From Burkholderia arboris (GTDB lineage: Bacteria; Pseudomonadota; Gammaproteobacteria; Burkholderiales; Burkholderiaceae), in assembly GCF_902499125.1 (NCBI RefSeq), contig NZ_CABVPX010000038.1, forward strand, positions 19,560 to 83,559: 64,000 bases of DNA. The letters run 5' to 3'. Below, one piece after another: positions 44,475 to 54,539 of this stretch. Below the pieces are notes generated by a model. It was not told where the DNA came from, did no database searches, and saw nothing but the letters and a program-made list of their open reading frames with translations. A program made the translations under genes and the position numbers. The stretch's first letter is position 1, and the number at the start of each line of letters is the position of its first letter.

Positions 44475-45359
44475 ATGGAAAATCTGGGCGGCTTCGTCGT
44501 GTTCGTTCAGGTCGCGGAAACGCGCAGCTTCGTCGCGGCGGGCCGCGCGCTCGGGCTGTCGGCATCGGCGATCGGCAAGCGCATCGCGCGGCTCGAGGCG
44601 CGCCTGAACGTGCGGCTCTTTCACCGCAGCACGCGCAGCATCACGCTGACGGCCGAAGGCGCACGCTTTCTCGAACGGTGCCGGCGCGTGATCGCCGAGA
44701 TCGACGCGGCCGAACAGGAACTGACGCACAGCGCGGAAGCGCCGCGCGGGCGGCTACGCGTGAGCCTGCCGACGATCGGCACGCTGCTGTTGCCGGTGCT
44801 CGCCGATTTCATGGCCGCGTATCCGGAGATCGAACTCGACATCGATTTCAGCGACCGGCTCGTCGACGTCGTCGACGAAGGGTTCGACGCGGTGCTGCGC
44901 ACCGGCCAGCCGTCGGATTCGCGCTTGTCGTCGCGGCTGCTCGGCCACTTTCGCCAGCACCTCGTCGCGTCGCCCGACTATCTCGACCGGCACGGCACAC
45001 CGCGCACGCCGGCCGATCTCGCGCAGCACCGCTGCCTGCACTACCGCTTCCCGACCAGCGGCAAGCTCGAGACCTGGCCGCTGCGCGCGCCGCGCGCGGG
45101 CACGCTGCCCGAGGTGCCGGTCGCGATGGTCAGCAACAGCGCGGAAGCGCGGCTGTGCTTCGTGCTGCGCGGGCTCGGCATCGCGTGCCTGCCCATCTTC
45201 TTCGTGCGCGACGCGCTCGCCGACGGCACGCTGCACGCGGTGCTCGACGAACACGTCGCGAGCTGCACGCCGGTTTACGTGCTGTGGCCGTCGGGCCGGC
45301 ACCCGACGCCGAAGCTGCGTGCGTTCGTCGACTACATGGCCGAACACCTGCGCATCTGA
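44475..45359 (+). CDS. LysR-family regulator, divergent from estB-like operon
   Basis: A 294-residue LysR regulator of the CrgA/DmlR-like subgroup. The helix-turn-helix is SFVAAGRALGLSASAIGKRI, with LFHRSTRSITLTAEG after it and the effector domain from about 92. The 113-base divergent gap contains two TCCGGA hexamers (44433-44438, 44442-44447) that may be part of its site. Control of the esterase-MFS pair is inferred from position. It converges on the polyol ABC operon. Confidence 0.9.
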   Translation: MENLGGFVVFVQVAETRSFVAAGRALGLSASAIGKRIARLEARLNVRLFHRSTRSITLTAEGARFLERCRRVIAEIDAAEQELTHSAEAPRGRLRVSLPTIGTLLLPVLADFMAAYPEIELDIDFSDRLVDVVDEGFDAVLRTGQPSDSRLSSRLLGHFRQHLVASPDYLDRHGTPRTPADLAQHRCLHYRFPTSGKLETWPLRAPRAGTLPEVPVAMVSNSAEARLCFVLRGLGIACLPIFFVRDALADGTLHAVLDEHVASCTPVYVLWPSGRHPTPKLRAFVDYMAEHLRI

Positions 45360-45378
45360 GCGGCGCCGGCGCCGCCCG

Positions 45379-46488
<1,110 letters not shown>

Positions 46489-46543
46489 GATCTGTCTCCG
46501 TTCGTTCGTGATGCGCCGCCTTGCCGGCAGCGCGCAATCGTTG

Positions 46544-47227
46544 CTAGTTCGGCAGCACCGCGCCCGTCGCCTGCCAGCGCGCGACGTAGCCGGGCAGCTC
46601 GTGCATGTCGTCGAATACGTGACGCGCGCCGATGCTGCGCAGCGCGTCGATCTGGGCCGCCGACGCGTGCCCGCCGCCGACGAAGCCGAGCACGGTCATG
46701 CCGGCCGCGGCCGCCGCGGTGATGCCGGTCACGCTGTCCTCGACGACGAGGCAGTGTGCGGGCGCCGCGCCGAGCGTGCGCGCAGCCGCGAGATACACGT
46801 CGGGCGCCGGCTTCGGCCGCGCAACCGAATCCGCGCAGAACAGCCGGTCGCCGAAGAAACGCGCGAGGCCCGTGCGTGCGAGCGCCGCCTCGACGTACGC
46901 GCGATAGCTGTTGCTCGCGCACGCCGTCGTCAACGGGATCGCGGCGAGCGCCGTGTCGATGCCTTCGACCATCGGCGCGTTGACGGCGGCCGCCTCGACC
47001 GCGCGGCGGATCGCCTCGACGTCGGCGGCCGACAGCGTGCGGCCGACGGCCTCGCCCGCGCCGGCCAGCACGCGCTCGATGCGCAGCCCGAGCAGCGGCA
47101 TCACGGCCGGCCGCGCGTCGACGCCCGGCCAGCGCGCATCGAGTTCGCGCACGATCACGTCGGCGGCCACGGCCTCGCTGTCGATCAGCACACCGTCGCA
47201 ATCGCAGATCAGGATATTCACGCTCAT
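46544..47227 (-). CDS. HAD-family sugar phosphatase
   Basis: A 227-residue HAD hydrolase with a beta-phosphoglucomutase-like cap. The nucleophile motif is CDCDGVLIDSE near residue 8-18. TTACASNSYRAYV supplies motif II, KPAPDVYLAAA the lysine, and VVEDSVTGITAAAAAGM the acidic pair. Its ATG overlaps the stop codon of the permease gene (ATGA). Placement between permease and ATPase genes suggests removal of a toxic or dead-end sugar phosphate made during polyol use. Confidence 0.88.
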   Translation of the reverse strand: MSVNILICDCDGVLIDSEAVAADVIVRELDARWPGVDARPAVMPLLGLRIERVLAGAGEAVGRTLSAADVEAIRRAVEAAAVNAPMVEGIDTALAAIPLTTACASNSYRAYVEAALARTGLARFFGDRLFCADSVARPKPAPDVYLAAARTLGAAPAHCLVVEDSVTGITAAAAAGMTVLGFVGGGHASAAQIDALRSIGARHVFDDMHELPGYVARWQATGAVLPN

Positions 47228-48075
47228 TTGACCGCCCCGAACGTGAGCCCGCGCACGAGCTGCTTCTGCGACAGCCAGCCGACGATCAGGATCGGCGCGA
47301 CGGCCAGCAGGGAAGCCGCGGACAACTTCGCCCAGAACAACCCTTCGGGGCTCGAATAAGACGCGATGAACACGGTCAGCGGCGCGGCGTTCGAACTCGA
47401 CAGGTTGATGCTCCAGAACGCCTCGTTCCACGACAGGATCACGAGCAGCAGCGCGGTGGACGCGAGCCCCGGCAGCGCCATCGGCATCAGCAGGTAGACG
47501 ATCTCCTGCCATGTCGACGCGCCGTCGATCCGCCCGGCTTCGAGGATGTCCTTCGGAATTTCGTTGAAGTACGTGAAGGTCATCCACACGGCGATCGGCA
47601 GGTTGATCAGCGTGTAGACGATCACGAGCCCCGACACCGTGTCGAGCAGCCCCGCGTTCTTCCACAGCAGGTAGATCGGCACGAGCACGCCGACCGACGG
47701 CATCATCTTCGTCGACAGCATCCACAGCAGCACCTTCTGCGTGCGGTGGTTCGGGAAGAACGCCATCGCGTACGCGGCCGGCACCGCGAACAGCAGCGAG
47801 ATCACCGTGACGCCCGCCGAGATCAGCACCGAATTCCACGCGAACGCGAAGTAGTTGCTGCGCGCGAACACCTCGCGGAAGCTGTCGAGCGTCGGCACGA
47901 AGAACAGCGTCGACGCGTACGCCTGCTGCTCGGTCTTGAACGCGGTGATCGCCATCCAGAAGATCGGGAAGAACAGCAGCAGCGCGATCAGCCACGCGAG
48001 CGTGCCGGGCAGCGCGCGCCGCACGAGGTCGAACACGGCCGGCACGCGCCGGCGTTCGAAGGTCAGGTCGCTCAT
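47224..48075 (-). CDS. smoG: Polyol ABC transporter permease (SmoG/MalG type)
   Basis: A 283-residue membrane protein with six helices. The EAA loop, EAGRIDGASTWQEIVYLLMPMALPG, contacts the ATPase. The N-terminus begins MSDLTFERRRV before the first helix. It overlaps by four bases both the upstream permease gene and the downstream phosphatase gene. Binding-protein-dependent CUT1 sugar/polyol family membership is clear. Confidence 0.9.
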   Translation of the reverse strand: MSDLTFERRRVPAVFDLVRRALPGTLAWLIALLLFFPIFWMAITAFKTEQQAYASTLFFVPTLDSFREVFARSNYFAFAWNSVLISAGVTVISLLFAVPAAYAMAFFPNHRTQKVLLWMLSTKMMPSVGVLVPIYLLWKNAGLLDTVSGLVIVYTLINLPIAVWMTFTYFNEIPKDILEAGRIDGASTWQEIVYLLMPMALPGLASTALLLVILSWNEAFWSINLSSSNAAPLTVFIASYSSPEGLFWAKLSAASLLAVAPILIVGWLSQKQLVRGLTFGAVK

Positions 48076-49019
48076 TTCTCGTACTCTCCCTTCAGGTTGC
48101 GCGCGAGCATCCGCACGAGGAAGAACGACACGACGTTCGCGACCACGACGGCGATGATGCCGCCCGCGGACGCGAGGCCGACGTCGAACTGCTGCAGGCC
48201 GAGCGCGTAGATCAGGTAGGACAGGTTGGTCGTTGCGTCGCCGGGGCCGCCGCCGGTCGTCGTATAGATTTCCGCGAAGATCGACAGCAGGAAGATCGTC
48301 TCCATCATCACGACCACGGCGATCGCGCGCTTCAGGTGCGGCAGCGTGATGTAGAAGAACATCGCGATCGGGCCGGCGCCATCGATGCGCGCGGCTTCCT
48401 TCTGCTCCTGGTCGAGCGACTGGATCGCGGTGAACAGGATCAGGAACGCGAACGGCAGCCACTGCCACGCGACGATGATGATCACCGCGGTGAGCGGGTA
48501 ATCGGCGAACCAGTCGATCGGCGTCATCCCGAGCGCGCGCATCGCGTTCGCGACGAGCCCGTATACCGGATGCAGGATCATGTTCTTCCAGATCAGCGCG
48601 GACACCGTCGGCATCACGAAGAACGGCGCGATCGCGAGCAGGCGCGCAACACCCTGCCCGTAGAACTTGCGGTCGAACAGCACGGCCATCAGCACGCCGC
48701 CGACCACCGTGATCGCGAGCACCGCGCCGATCAGCACGAGCGTGTGCCAGATCGCGGGCAGGAACGACGGATCGGTCGCGAGGAAACGGTAGTTGTCGAG
48801 CCCCGCGAAGCCCTTCACGTCCGGGTTCAGCAGGTTGTAGCGCGAGAACGAATACCAGATCGTCATCGCGAGCGGAATCGACATCCACAGCAGCAGCACC
48901 GCGACGGACGGCGACACGAGCCAGCTCGCGCCGCCGCGCGCGCGGCGCGGCGCGCCGGGTGGCGACGACGCGTCGCCGACCGACGGCGCGTGACTCAGGG
49001 GAAGACGCAGGTGACGCAT
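48072..49019 (-). CDS. smoF: Polyol ABC transporter permease (SmoF/MalF type)
   Basis: A 315-residue membrane protein with six helices and the EAA loop EAARIDGAGPIAMFFYITLPHL. A basic, Pro-rich cytosolic leader of about 30 residues precedes helix 1. GGAGGGA before the ATG at 49019 sets the start. It forms the heterodimer with the 47224-48075 permease. The gap to the binding-protein gene is 114 bases, which could hold a processing site that lowers expression of the membrane genes. Confidence 0.9.
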   Translation of the reverse strand: MRHLRLPLSHAPSVGDASSPPGAPRRARGGASWLVSPSVAVLLLWMSIPLAMTIWYSFSRYNLLNPDVKGFAGLDNYRFLATDPSFLPAIWHTLVLIGAVLAITVVGGVLMAVLFDRKFYGQGVARLLAIAPFFVMPTVSALIWKNMILHPVYGLVANAMRALGMTPIDWFADYPLTAVIIIVAWQWLPFAFLILFTAIQSLDQEQKEAARIDGAGPIAMFFYITLPHLKRAIAVVVMMETIFLLSIFAEIYTTTGGGPGDATTNLSYLIYALGLQQFDVGLASAGGIIAVVVANVVSFFLVRMLARNLKGEYEK

Positions 49020-49133
49020 GATCGGAGTCCCTCCGGTTGATGCGCGGGCGCGAACGACCTGCCCGCCTTTCAGCTTCGCCGGCCCGCAGCGTGTGCAACG
49101 GCGCACGCTGCGGGCCGCGTGACTGCTTGAGCG

Positions 49134-50459
49134 TTACTTCTTGTAGCCGGCCTGCCGCACTGCGCGGTCGGCCGCGGCCTGCCCGGCGGCGAGCGCCTGG
49201 TCGACCGTCATCTGGCCCGCGACCGCACCGGCGATCGACTGGCCGACCACCGTGCCGAACGACTGGAATTCAGGAATCCCGACGTACTGCACGCCCGTGT
49301 ACGGCACCTTCTTCAGCGACGGATCGTTCGGGTCGGCCGTCTCGATCGCCTTCAGCACGAAGTCCGAGAACGGCGCGGCGGCCTTGTACTCGGGGCGCTG
49401 ATACGTCGACGTGCGCGTGCCCGGCGGCACCGATGCCCAGCCTTCGTCCTTGCCGGCCATCTCGATGTACTGCTTCGACGTCGCCCACGCGATGAACTTG
49501 CGCGCGGCGTCCTGCTGCTTCGACGTCTTCGGCACGGCCAGCGCCCATGCCCACAGCCAGTGCGAACCCTTCGGTGTGGCCGCCACCGGCGCGGCCGCGA
49601 AGCCGATCTTGTCGGCCACCTGCGACTGCTGCTTGTTGTAGAGCATGCCGGCCGCGACCGTCGCATCGATCCACATCGCGCACTTGCCCGATGCGGTCAG
49701 CGTCAGGTTCTCGTTGAAACCGTTCGAGCTCGCTCCCGGCGGGCCGTCCTTCTTCAGCAGGTTCACGTAGAACGTGATCGCCTTCTTCCATTCGGGCGAC
49801 GTGAGCTGCGCGTTCCAGTTCTCGTCGAACCAGCGCCCGCCGAACGTGTTCACGACCGTCGACACGTACGCCATGTTCTCGCCCCAGCCGGCCTTGCCGC
49901 GCAGGCAGATCCCGTAGGTGCCCTTCGCCTTGTCGGTGAGCTTGTCCGCGAAGTCGGCGATCTGGTCGTAGGTCGGCTGGTCGGGCATCTTCAGCCCCTT
50001 CGCCGCGAACAGGTCCTTGCGGTAGAACGTCATCGAGCTTTCGACGTAGAACGGCAGCGCATAGAGCTGGCCGTTGTACGACAGGCTGTCACGCGCGGTC
50101 TTCACGATGTCGTTCAGGTCGTAATCGGCCGGCAGGCCCGTGATCGGCGCGAGCCAGCCGCGCTTGCCCCACTGCGGCGTCTCGTAGGTGCCGATCGCCA
50201 TCACGTCGAACTGGCCGCTGCCGGTCGTGATGTCGGTCGTCGCGCGCTGGCGCAGCACGTTCTCCTCGAGGATCACCCAGTTCAGCTTGATGTCCGGGTT
50301 CGCCTTCTCGAATGCCGGCGACAGCTTCTTCAGCTCGATCATGTCGGGGTTGTTCAGCGTCGCGATCGTCAGCGTGCCGGCGGACGCGGCGCAGGCCGCC
50401 GTCGCGAGCGCGGCTCCGGCGAAGCAGCGTGCGGCGGCGTCGAGCATCTTTCGTTGCAT
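49134..50459 (-). CDS. smoE: Polyol ABC transporter periplasmic binding protein
   Basis: A 441-residue protein with a cleavable signal peptide (MQRKMLDAAARCFAGAALAT, cut near residue 27 after ASA). The mature part is a family 1 solute-binding protein: TIATLNNPDMIELKKL, then GKRGWLAPI, YALPFYVESSMTFYRKDLF and WLWAWALAVPKTSK. These match sorbitol/mannitol-binding proteins of rhizobia and pseudomonads. AGGAGA precedes the ATG. The exact polyol cannot be read from the sequence. Confidence 0.9.
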   Translation of the reverse strand: MQRKMLDAAARCFAGAALATAACAASAGTLTIATLNNPDMIELKKLSPAFEKANPDIKLNWVILEENVLRQRATTDITTGSGQFDVMAIGTYETPQWGKRGWLAPITGLPADYDLNDIVKTARDSLSYNGQLYALPFYVESSMTFYRKDLFAAKGLKMPDQPTYDQIADFADKLTDKAKGTYGICLRGKAGWGENMAYVSTVVNTFGGRWFDENWNAQLTSPEWKKAITFYVNLLKKDGPPGASSNGFNENLTLTASGKCAMWIDATVAAGMLYNKQQSQVADKIGFAAAPVAATPKGSHWLWAWALAVPKTSKQQDAARKFIAWATSKQYIEMAGKDEGWASVPPGTRTSTYQRPEYKAAAPFSDFVLKAIETADPNDPSLKKVPYTGVQYVGIPEFQSFGTVVGQSIAGAVAGQMTVDQALAAGQAAADRAVRQAGYKK

Positions 50460-50520
50460 GGCATGTCTCCTGTGTTTGTTCGAAGTGTCGTCGGTGTTGC
50501 GTCGTTTCCTTCGCGGCCCG

Positions 50521-51885
50521 TCATGCCGGCCGCTGCATGCCGCACGCGCGCGCATAGTGCGCGATCACGTCGCGTATCCGGTGGCGCACCCACGCGCGCG
50601 GCTCTTTCGCGAGCCCGCCCGCGCGGCATGCCGCGTAGACATCCGGCAGCCACTGCGCGACGAGCGTCTCGGGCACCGGCTGCCGCGCGAGGTTGCCGAA
50701 CAGTTGCTCTACCGCGGCCGCGACGGCCGGCTGCAGCCAGTAGTAGCGGATGCGGTCGCTGTAGCTGAACTGGCGCGCGAGCCGCTGCGCGCTCTCGTCG
50801 CCGCGGTAGTACGGCGCCCAGTGTTCGGGCTGCGCACGCATCGCGGCATCGACGACGTCGCGCAACCGCGAGCGCTGCGCGACGTCGTCGATCAGCGCCT
50901 CCTCGATGAAGGTCAGCGCAAACAGGGCCTCGCGCAGCGCGAACGTCAGCGCGGGGCCGACCTTCAACACCGCGAAGTGGTCGCGCACGAGCGCGGCGAG
51001 CGCATCTTCGGTCTGGTAATCGGTCGAATGTGCCTCGAACACGAGGCGTGGTGTATGCAGGATACTCGCCCCAAGCGACGCTGCCTTGGCACTGTCGTAG
51101 TCGAGCACGTGGCGATCGTCGAAATCGACGCCCGGCTGCGCGACGATCGCGACGACGCGCGTCCATGCGTCGTCGAGCCCGGCCGCCGCGAATGCGCGGC
51201 GGTGCGCGTCGAGCGTCGCGTCGATGCTGTCGCTGCGCGTGACCGCGATTTGCGCGATCGCATCGCTGCCCGCTTCATCGCCCGCATCGCCGCTGACTTC
51301 GCCGCCCGGCGTCGGGACCTCGGTGCCGATCACGTAGACGGGCGCCGTGCCGGCGCGCCGGGCGGCATCTTCCGCCGCGCGGCACAGCTCGGCCGCGCGC
51401 GCGGCGATCGTCCGGTCGTCGAGCCGCTCGGGATCGTCCGCGCACGCCATGCTCGCATCGAGGTGGATCTTTTCGAAGCCGGCCTCGACATACGCGGCGA
51501 CCATCGCGACGGCCTCGCGCATCGCGTCGGCCGCACGACGGTGCCGCCACGGGTTCGGGCCGAGATGGTCACCGCCGAGCACGAGCGCCGACGGCGCAAG
51601 CCCGCAGCGCGCGGCGATCGCGTCGACGTCGCGGCGGAAATCGGCCGGCGTCATGCTCGTATAGCCGCCGAGGTGGTTCACCTGGTTGCAGGTCGCCTCG
51701 ATCAACAGAGGCGAGCCGTCCGCGCGCGCGGCTTCGCACGCGGCCTCCAGCACGAGCCGGTGCGCGCTGCAGATCGAATAGATGCCGCGCTGCGCGTCCG
51801 CGCGGTTCGCGTCGAAGATCATCCGCAGCACGGCGTCCGCGTGCGCATGGCGCGGGCGTTCGGCAAGGGTCGTCAGGCCGGACAT
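50521..51885 (-). CDS. gatZ: GatZ/KbaZ family protein, possible D-tagatose-6-phosphate 4-epimerase
   Basis: A 454-residue TIM-barrel protein of the GatZ/KbaZ family. Hallmarks are GIYSICSAHRLVLEAAC, LLIEATCNQVNHLGGYTSM, LGGDHLGPNPWR and EVPTPGGE. It is annotated elsewhere as the non-catalytic subunit of tagatose-bisphosphate aldolase. No catalytic GatY/KbaY partner is present here. Work in Agrobacterium on a homologue assigned tagatose-6-phosphate epimerisation, which fits the adjacent kinase. The ATG at 51885 overlaps the pfkB end by 13 bases, with GAGGT upstream. Confidence 0.85.
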   Translation of the reverse strand: MSGLTTLAERPRHAHADAVLRMIFDANRADAQRGIYSICSAHRLVLEAACEAARADGSPLLIEATCNQVNHLGGYTSMTPADFRRDVDAIAARCGLAPSALVLGGDHLGPNPWRHRRAADAMREAVAMVAAYVEAGFEKIHLDASMACADDPERLDDRTIAARAAELCRAAEDAARRAGTAPVYVIGTEVPTPGGEVSGDAGDEAGSDAIAQIAVTRSDSIDATLDAHRRAFAAAGLDDAWTRVVAIVAQPGVDFDDRHVLDYDSAKAASLGASILHTPRLVFEAHSTDYQTEDALAALVRDHFAVLKVGPALTFALREALFALTFIEEALIDDVAQRSRLRDVVDAAMRAQPEHWAPYYRGDESAQRLARQFSYSDRIRYYWLQPAVAAAVEQLFGNLARQPVPETLVAQWLPDVYAACRAGGLAKEPRAWVRHRIRDVIAHYARACGMQRPA

Positions 51886-52829
51886 GCGATACCTCGTTCG
51901 GTCAGGAAGCGGTCGATCTCGGCCGCACTGCTGTTGCCTTCCATCGGGCCGCGCCGCGTGACCGCGATCGCGCCGGCCGCGTTCGCGCGGCGCAGTGCGA
52001 CCTCGATCGGCACGCCCGCGACGAGGCCCGCGACCAGCGTGCCGCCGAAGCAGTCGCCGGCGCCGGTCGGGTCGGTTTCGTCGACCGGAAAGGCCGGTGC
52101 GTCGACGCGGCTCGCGCGGTCGAACGCGACGCTGCCTTGCGCGCCGCGTTTCAGCACGACGCGCTCGAGCAGCGGATGCGTCGCGAGCAAACCTGCGATC
52201 GCGCGCTCGGCCGGCTGCGGCCCGCAGAAGAACGGCAGGTCGGCCTCGCTCGGCAGGAACAGATGGCACGCGGCGAGCATCTGGTCGAGCGCCGCGCGCA
52301 TCGGGCGGAAACTCAGCATCTCGGGCCGCACGTTCGGATCGAACGACACCTTCGCGCCGGCACGCGCAGCCTCGATCACGCCGCGCTGCACGGCCGCGAT
52401 CGCCGATTCGCTCGTCAGCGACGAGCCCATCACGTGGAAGTAGCGGCAGCCGTCGAACATTGCGCTATCGACGTCGGATGCATCGACGCACGCGGCCGCG
52501 CTGGTGGACAGCGTGAATACGAAGCTGCGCGTGCCGTCGTCGCGATATGCGACGAACGCGGTGCCGGTCGGGCGCGCGACGCGGCGGATGCGCGCGACGT
52601 CGACGCCGTCGCGTTCGAGCCGCGCGACGATCGCATCGCCGAACGCGTCGCGGCCCACGCAGCCCGCATACGCGACGCGCGCACCGAGCCGCGCGGCCTG
52701 GTCGGCGAAGATCGCCGGCGCACCGCTCGGGAACGGTCCTGCGAACAGGCCCGGTGTCTCGAAGCCCTGGCCGCGCTCGGCGGCGACGAATTCGGCGAGC
52801 AGTTCGCCTGCGACGACGATCTCGGCCAT
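51873..52829 (-). CDS. PfkB-family sugar kinase
   Basis: A 318-residue ribokinase-like kinase. The N-terminal substrate region is MAEIVVAGELLAEFVA. The catalytic signature DPTGAGDCFGGTLVAGL includes the base Asp of GAGD. It would phosphorylate the ketose made by the neighbouring polyol dehydrogenase, for example tagatose or fructose at C6 or C1. GGAGGGG lies before the ATG. It overlaps gatZ by 13 bases. Confidence 0.88.
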   Translation of the reverse strand: MAEIVVAGELLAEFVAAERGQGFETPGLFAGPFPSGAPAIFADQAARLGARVAYAGCVGRDAFGDAIVARLERDGVDVARIRRVARPTGTAFVAYRDDGTRSFVFTLSTSAAACVDASDVDSAMFDGCRYFHVMGSSLTSESAIAAVQRGVIEAARAGAKVSFDPNVRPEMLSFRPMRAALDQMLAACHLFLPSEADLPFFCGPQPAERAIAGLLATHPLLERVVLKRGAQGSVAFDRASRVDAPAFPVDETDPTGAGDCFGGTLVAGLVAGVPIEVALRRANAAGAIAVTRRGPMEGNSSAAEIDRFLTERGIACPA

Positions 52830-52925
52830 CAGGCGGCCCCTCCTGGTACGACGGCGGCCGCGGCGCGCGGCGATGCCGCAGCGTCGCGGGCCGGCCGGCG
52901 GGTGGCGCGTGCGAGCGGCGCCACG

Positions 52926-53702
52926 TCAGCTCATCCAGTTGCCGCCGTCGACGTTCAACGTCTGGGCGGTGACGTAATCGGCGTCGGCCGACGCGAGGAA
53001 CAGCGCGGCGCCCGTCAGGTCGCCCGGCACGCCCATGCGGCCGAGCGGCACGGCTTCGCCGACGAGCCGCTTCTTCTCGCCGAGCGGACGGTTCTCGTAG
53101 CGCGCGAACAGCGCATCGACCTGCTCCCACATCGGCGTGTCGACGACGCCCGGCGCGATCCCGTTCACGTTGATCCGGTGCGGCGCGAGCGCGAGCGCGG
53201 CCGACTGCGTATAGCTGATCACCGCGGCCTTGGTCGCGCAGTAGTGCGAAACGAGTGACTCGCCGCGACGGCCGGCCTGCGACGACATGTTGACGATCTT
53301 GCCGCCGCGCCCCTGCTCGACCATCCGCTGCGCGACGGCCTGCATCAGGAAGAACAGCCCCTTCACGTTGACCGAGAACAGCCGGTCGAACACGTCCCAC
53401 GATTCGTCGAGGATCGGGCGCATGTCGAACAGCGCCGCATTGTTGAACAGGATGTCGACGCCGCCGAAGCGCTCGACCGCCGTCGCGACGATCCGCTCGA
53501 TGTCGTCGCGGCGCGTGACGTCCGCGGTGACGGCCACCGCGCGGCCGGGGTTCGCCTCGATCAGCCGCGCGAGCGAGCCGCCTGCCGGCTTCACGTCGAC
53601 GAGCACGCAGCGCGCGCCCTCGTCCAGATAGCGTTGCGCGACCGCCTCGCCGATGCCGCTTGCGGCGCCCGTCAGGATCGCGACCTTGTCTTCCAGTCTC
53701 AC
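52926..53702 (-). CDS. smoS: Short-chain polyol dehydrogenase (sorbitol/galactitol type)
   Basis: A 258-residue classical SDR. It has the NAD loop TGAASGIG at 11-18, NNAA at 87-90 and catalytic S140, Y154 and K158. The ending NVDGGNWMS is typical of Rhodobacter and rhizobial sorbitol dehydrogenases (SmoS), which also oxidise galactitol. It is the first gene of the leftward operon, so it likely makes the first catabolic step: polyol to ketose. The symbol is by similarity only. Confidence 0.87.
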   Translation of the reverse strand: MRLEDKVAILTGAASGIGEAVAQRYLDEGARCVLVDVKPAGGSLARLIEANPGRAVAVTADVTRRDDIERIVATAVERFGGVDILFNNAALFDMRPILDESWDVFDRLFSVNVKGLFFLMQAVAQRMVEQGRGGKIVNMSSQAGRRGESLVSHYCATKAAVISYTQSAALALAPHRINVNGIAPGVVDTPMWEQVDALFARYENRPLGEKKRLVGEAVPLGRMGVPGDLTGAALFLASADADYVTAQTLNVDGGNWMS

Positions 53703-53761
53703 TGGCTGTCTCCGGTTCGTTCTGCTGTACGACGGTCACGAGGTGAGCGAACGCTCGCTGA

Positions 53762-53796
53762 CCGATCAATTGCTCTGTTGTTGATCGAATGATCGG
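53762..53796. promoter_or_regulatory. Operator-like palindrome upstream of the polyol ABC operon (site 2)
   Basis: Arms of 14 bases (53762-53775 and 53783-53796) match at 11 positions around a 7-base centre. The core reads CGATCAATTGCTC-N7-GATCGAATGATCG, closely matching site 1 at 37800-37842 in both sequence and spacing. The centre is about 77 bases upstream of the dehydrogenase start codon. Confidence 0.75.
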
Positions 53797-53981
53797 ATAC
53801 GCGATTCGCGCTGTCAAGACGACGTGACGGCTTTCTATGACGCGCTGCGGCACGGCGGCGCACGACGGCGGCCCGTTGCGTACGCCCGGCAAGGCGCGGG
53901 GCGCGCGGTGCGGCGCAGTGGGACCGGCGATGAAGGGGACGAAGCGAGGACGGAAAGGGGAAATCGCGCTGCACGGCGCGA

Positions 53982-54003
53982 CGATACGTTATATCATCGC
54001 CAT
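53982..54003 (+). promoter_or_regulatory. Possible Zur box upstream of zur
   Basis: The stretch TACGTTATATCATCGCCAT resembles one good half (GTTATA) and one weak half of a Zur box, 29 bases before the zur start codon. Autoregulation of the zur-znu operon by zinc would be expected. The match is partial. Confidence 0.4.
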
Positions 54004-54031
54004 ACTGTGTTTCATCGCCCTGCTTCACGCC

Positions 54032-54493
54032 ATGGCTACCTCATCGTCCATTGACGCCCGGCTGTCCCGGGCCGACGCATTCGCCGCCGAGCACGGGCTC
54101 GCGTGGACGCCGCTGCGCCGCCAGGTCTACGAACGCGTGCTGGCCGCGCAGCGCCCGATCGGCGCGTACGACCTGCTCGCCGAACTCGAACCGCAGCGCG
54201 GCCGCGTGCCGCCGACGACCGTCTATCGCGCACTGGATTTCCTCGTCGAGCACGGCTTCATCCACCGGATCGAATCGAAGAACGCGTTCTTCGCGTGCTG
54301 CGAGATCGGCGTGCCGCACGAAGGCCAGTTCCTGATCTGCGATTCGTGCGGCGACACCGTCGAGATTCCCGGCGGCGACCTCGCGAAGCAGCTGTCCGCG
54401 AGCGAGCCCGCGCACGGTTTCGAAGTCCACCACCAGGTCGTCGAGCTGAGCGGCCTGTGCGGGCACTGCAAGCGCAAGCCCGCGCAACGCTGA
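54032..54493 (+). CDS. zur: Fur-family zinc uptake regulator Zur
   Basis: A 153-residue Fur-family repressor. The winged helix spans about 20-85, ending PPTTVYRALDFLVEHGFIHRI. Then come FFACCEIG and two CxxC pairs (CDSCG and CGHCK), the structural zinc site of Zur/Fur. The immediate downstream genes are a zinc ABC importer, which decides Zur over Fur. The ATG at 54032 starts MATSSSIDARLSRADAF; upstream in-frame codons have no support. Confidence 0.92.
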   Translation: MATSSSIDARLSRADAFAAEHGLAWTPLRRQVYERVLAAQRPIGAYDLLAELEPQRGRVPPTTVYRALDFLVEHGFIHRIESKNAFFACCEIGVPHEGQFLICDSCGDTVEIPGGDLAKQLSASEPAHGFEVHHQVVELSGLCGHCKRKPAQR

Positions 54494-54539
54494 CGCCGAA
54501 TCGCGCGGCCACGCGCCGCCCCTTCCCACGAGGAGTTCC

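Noticed and set aside
50521..52269. A longer GatZ protein of 582 residues
   Set aside because: The additional N-terminal part lies within pfkB in another frame. The ATG at 51885 has a ribosome site and starts the conserved sequence.
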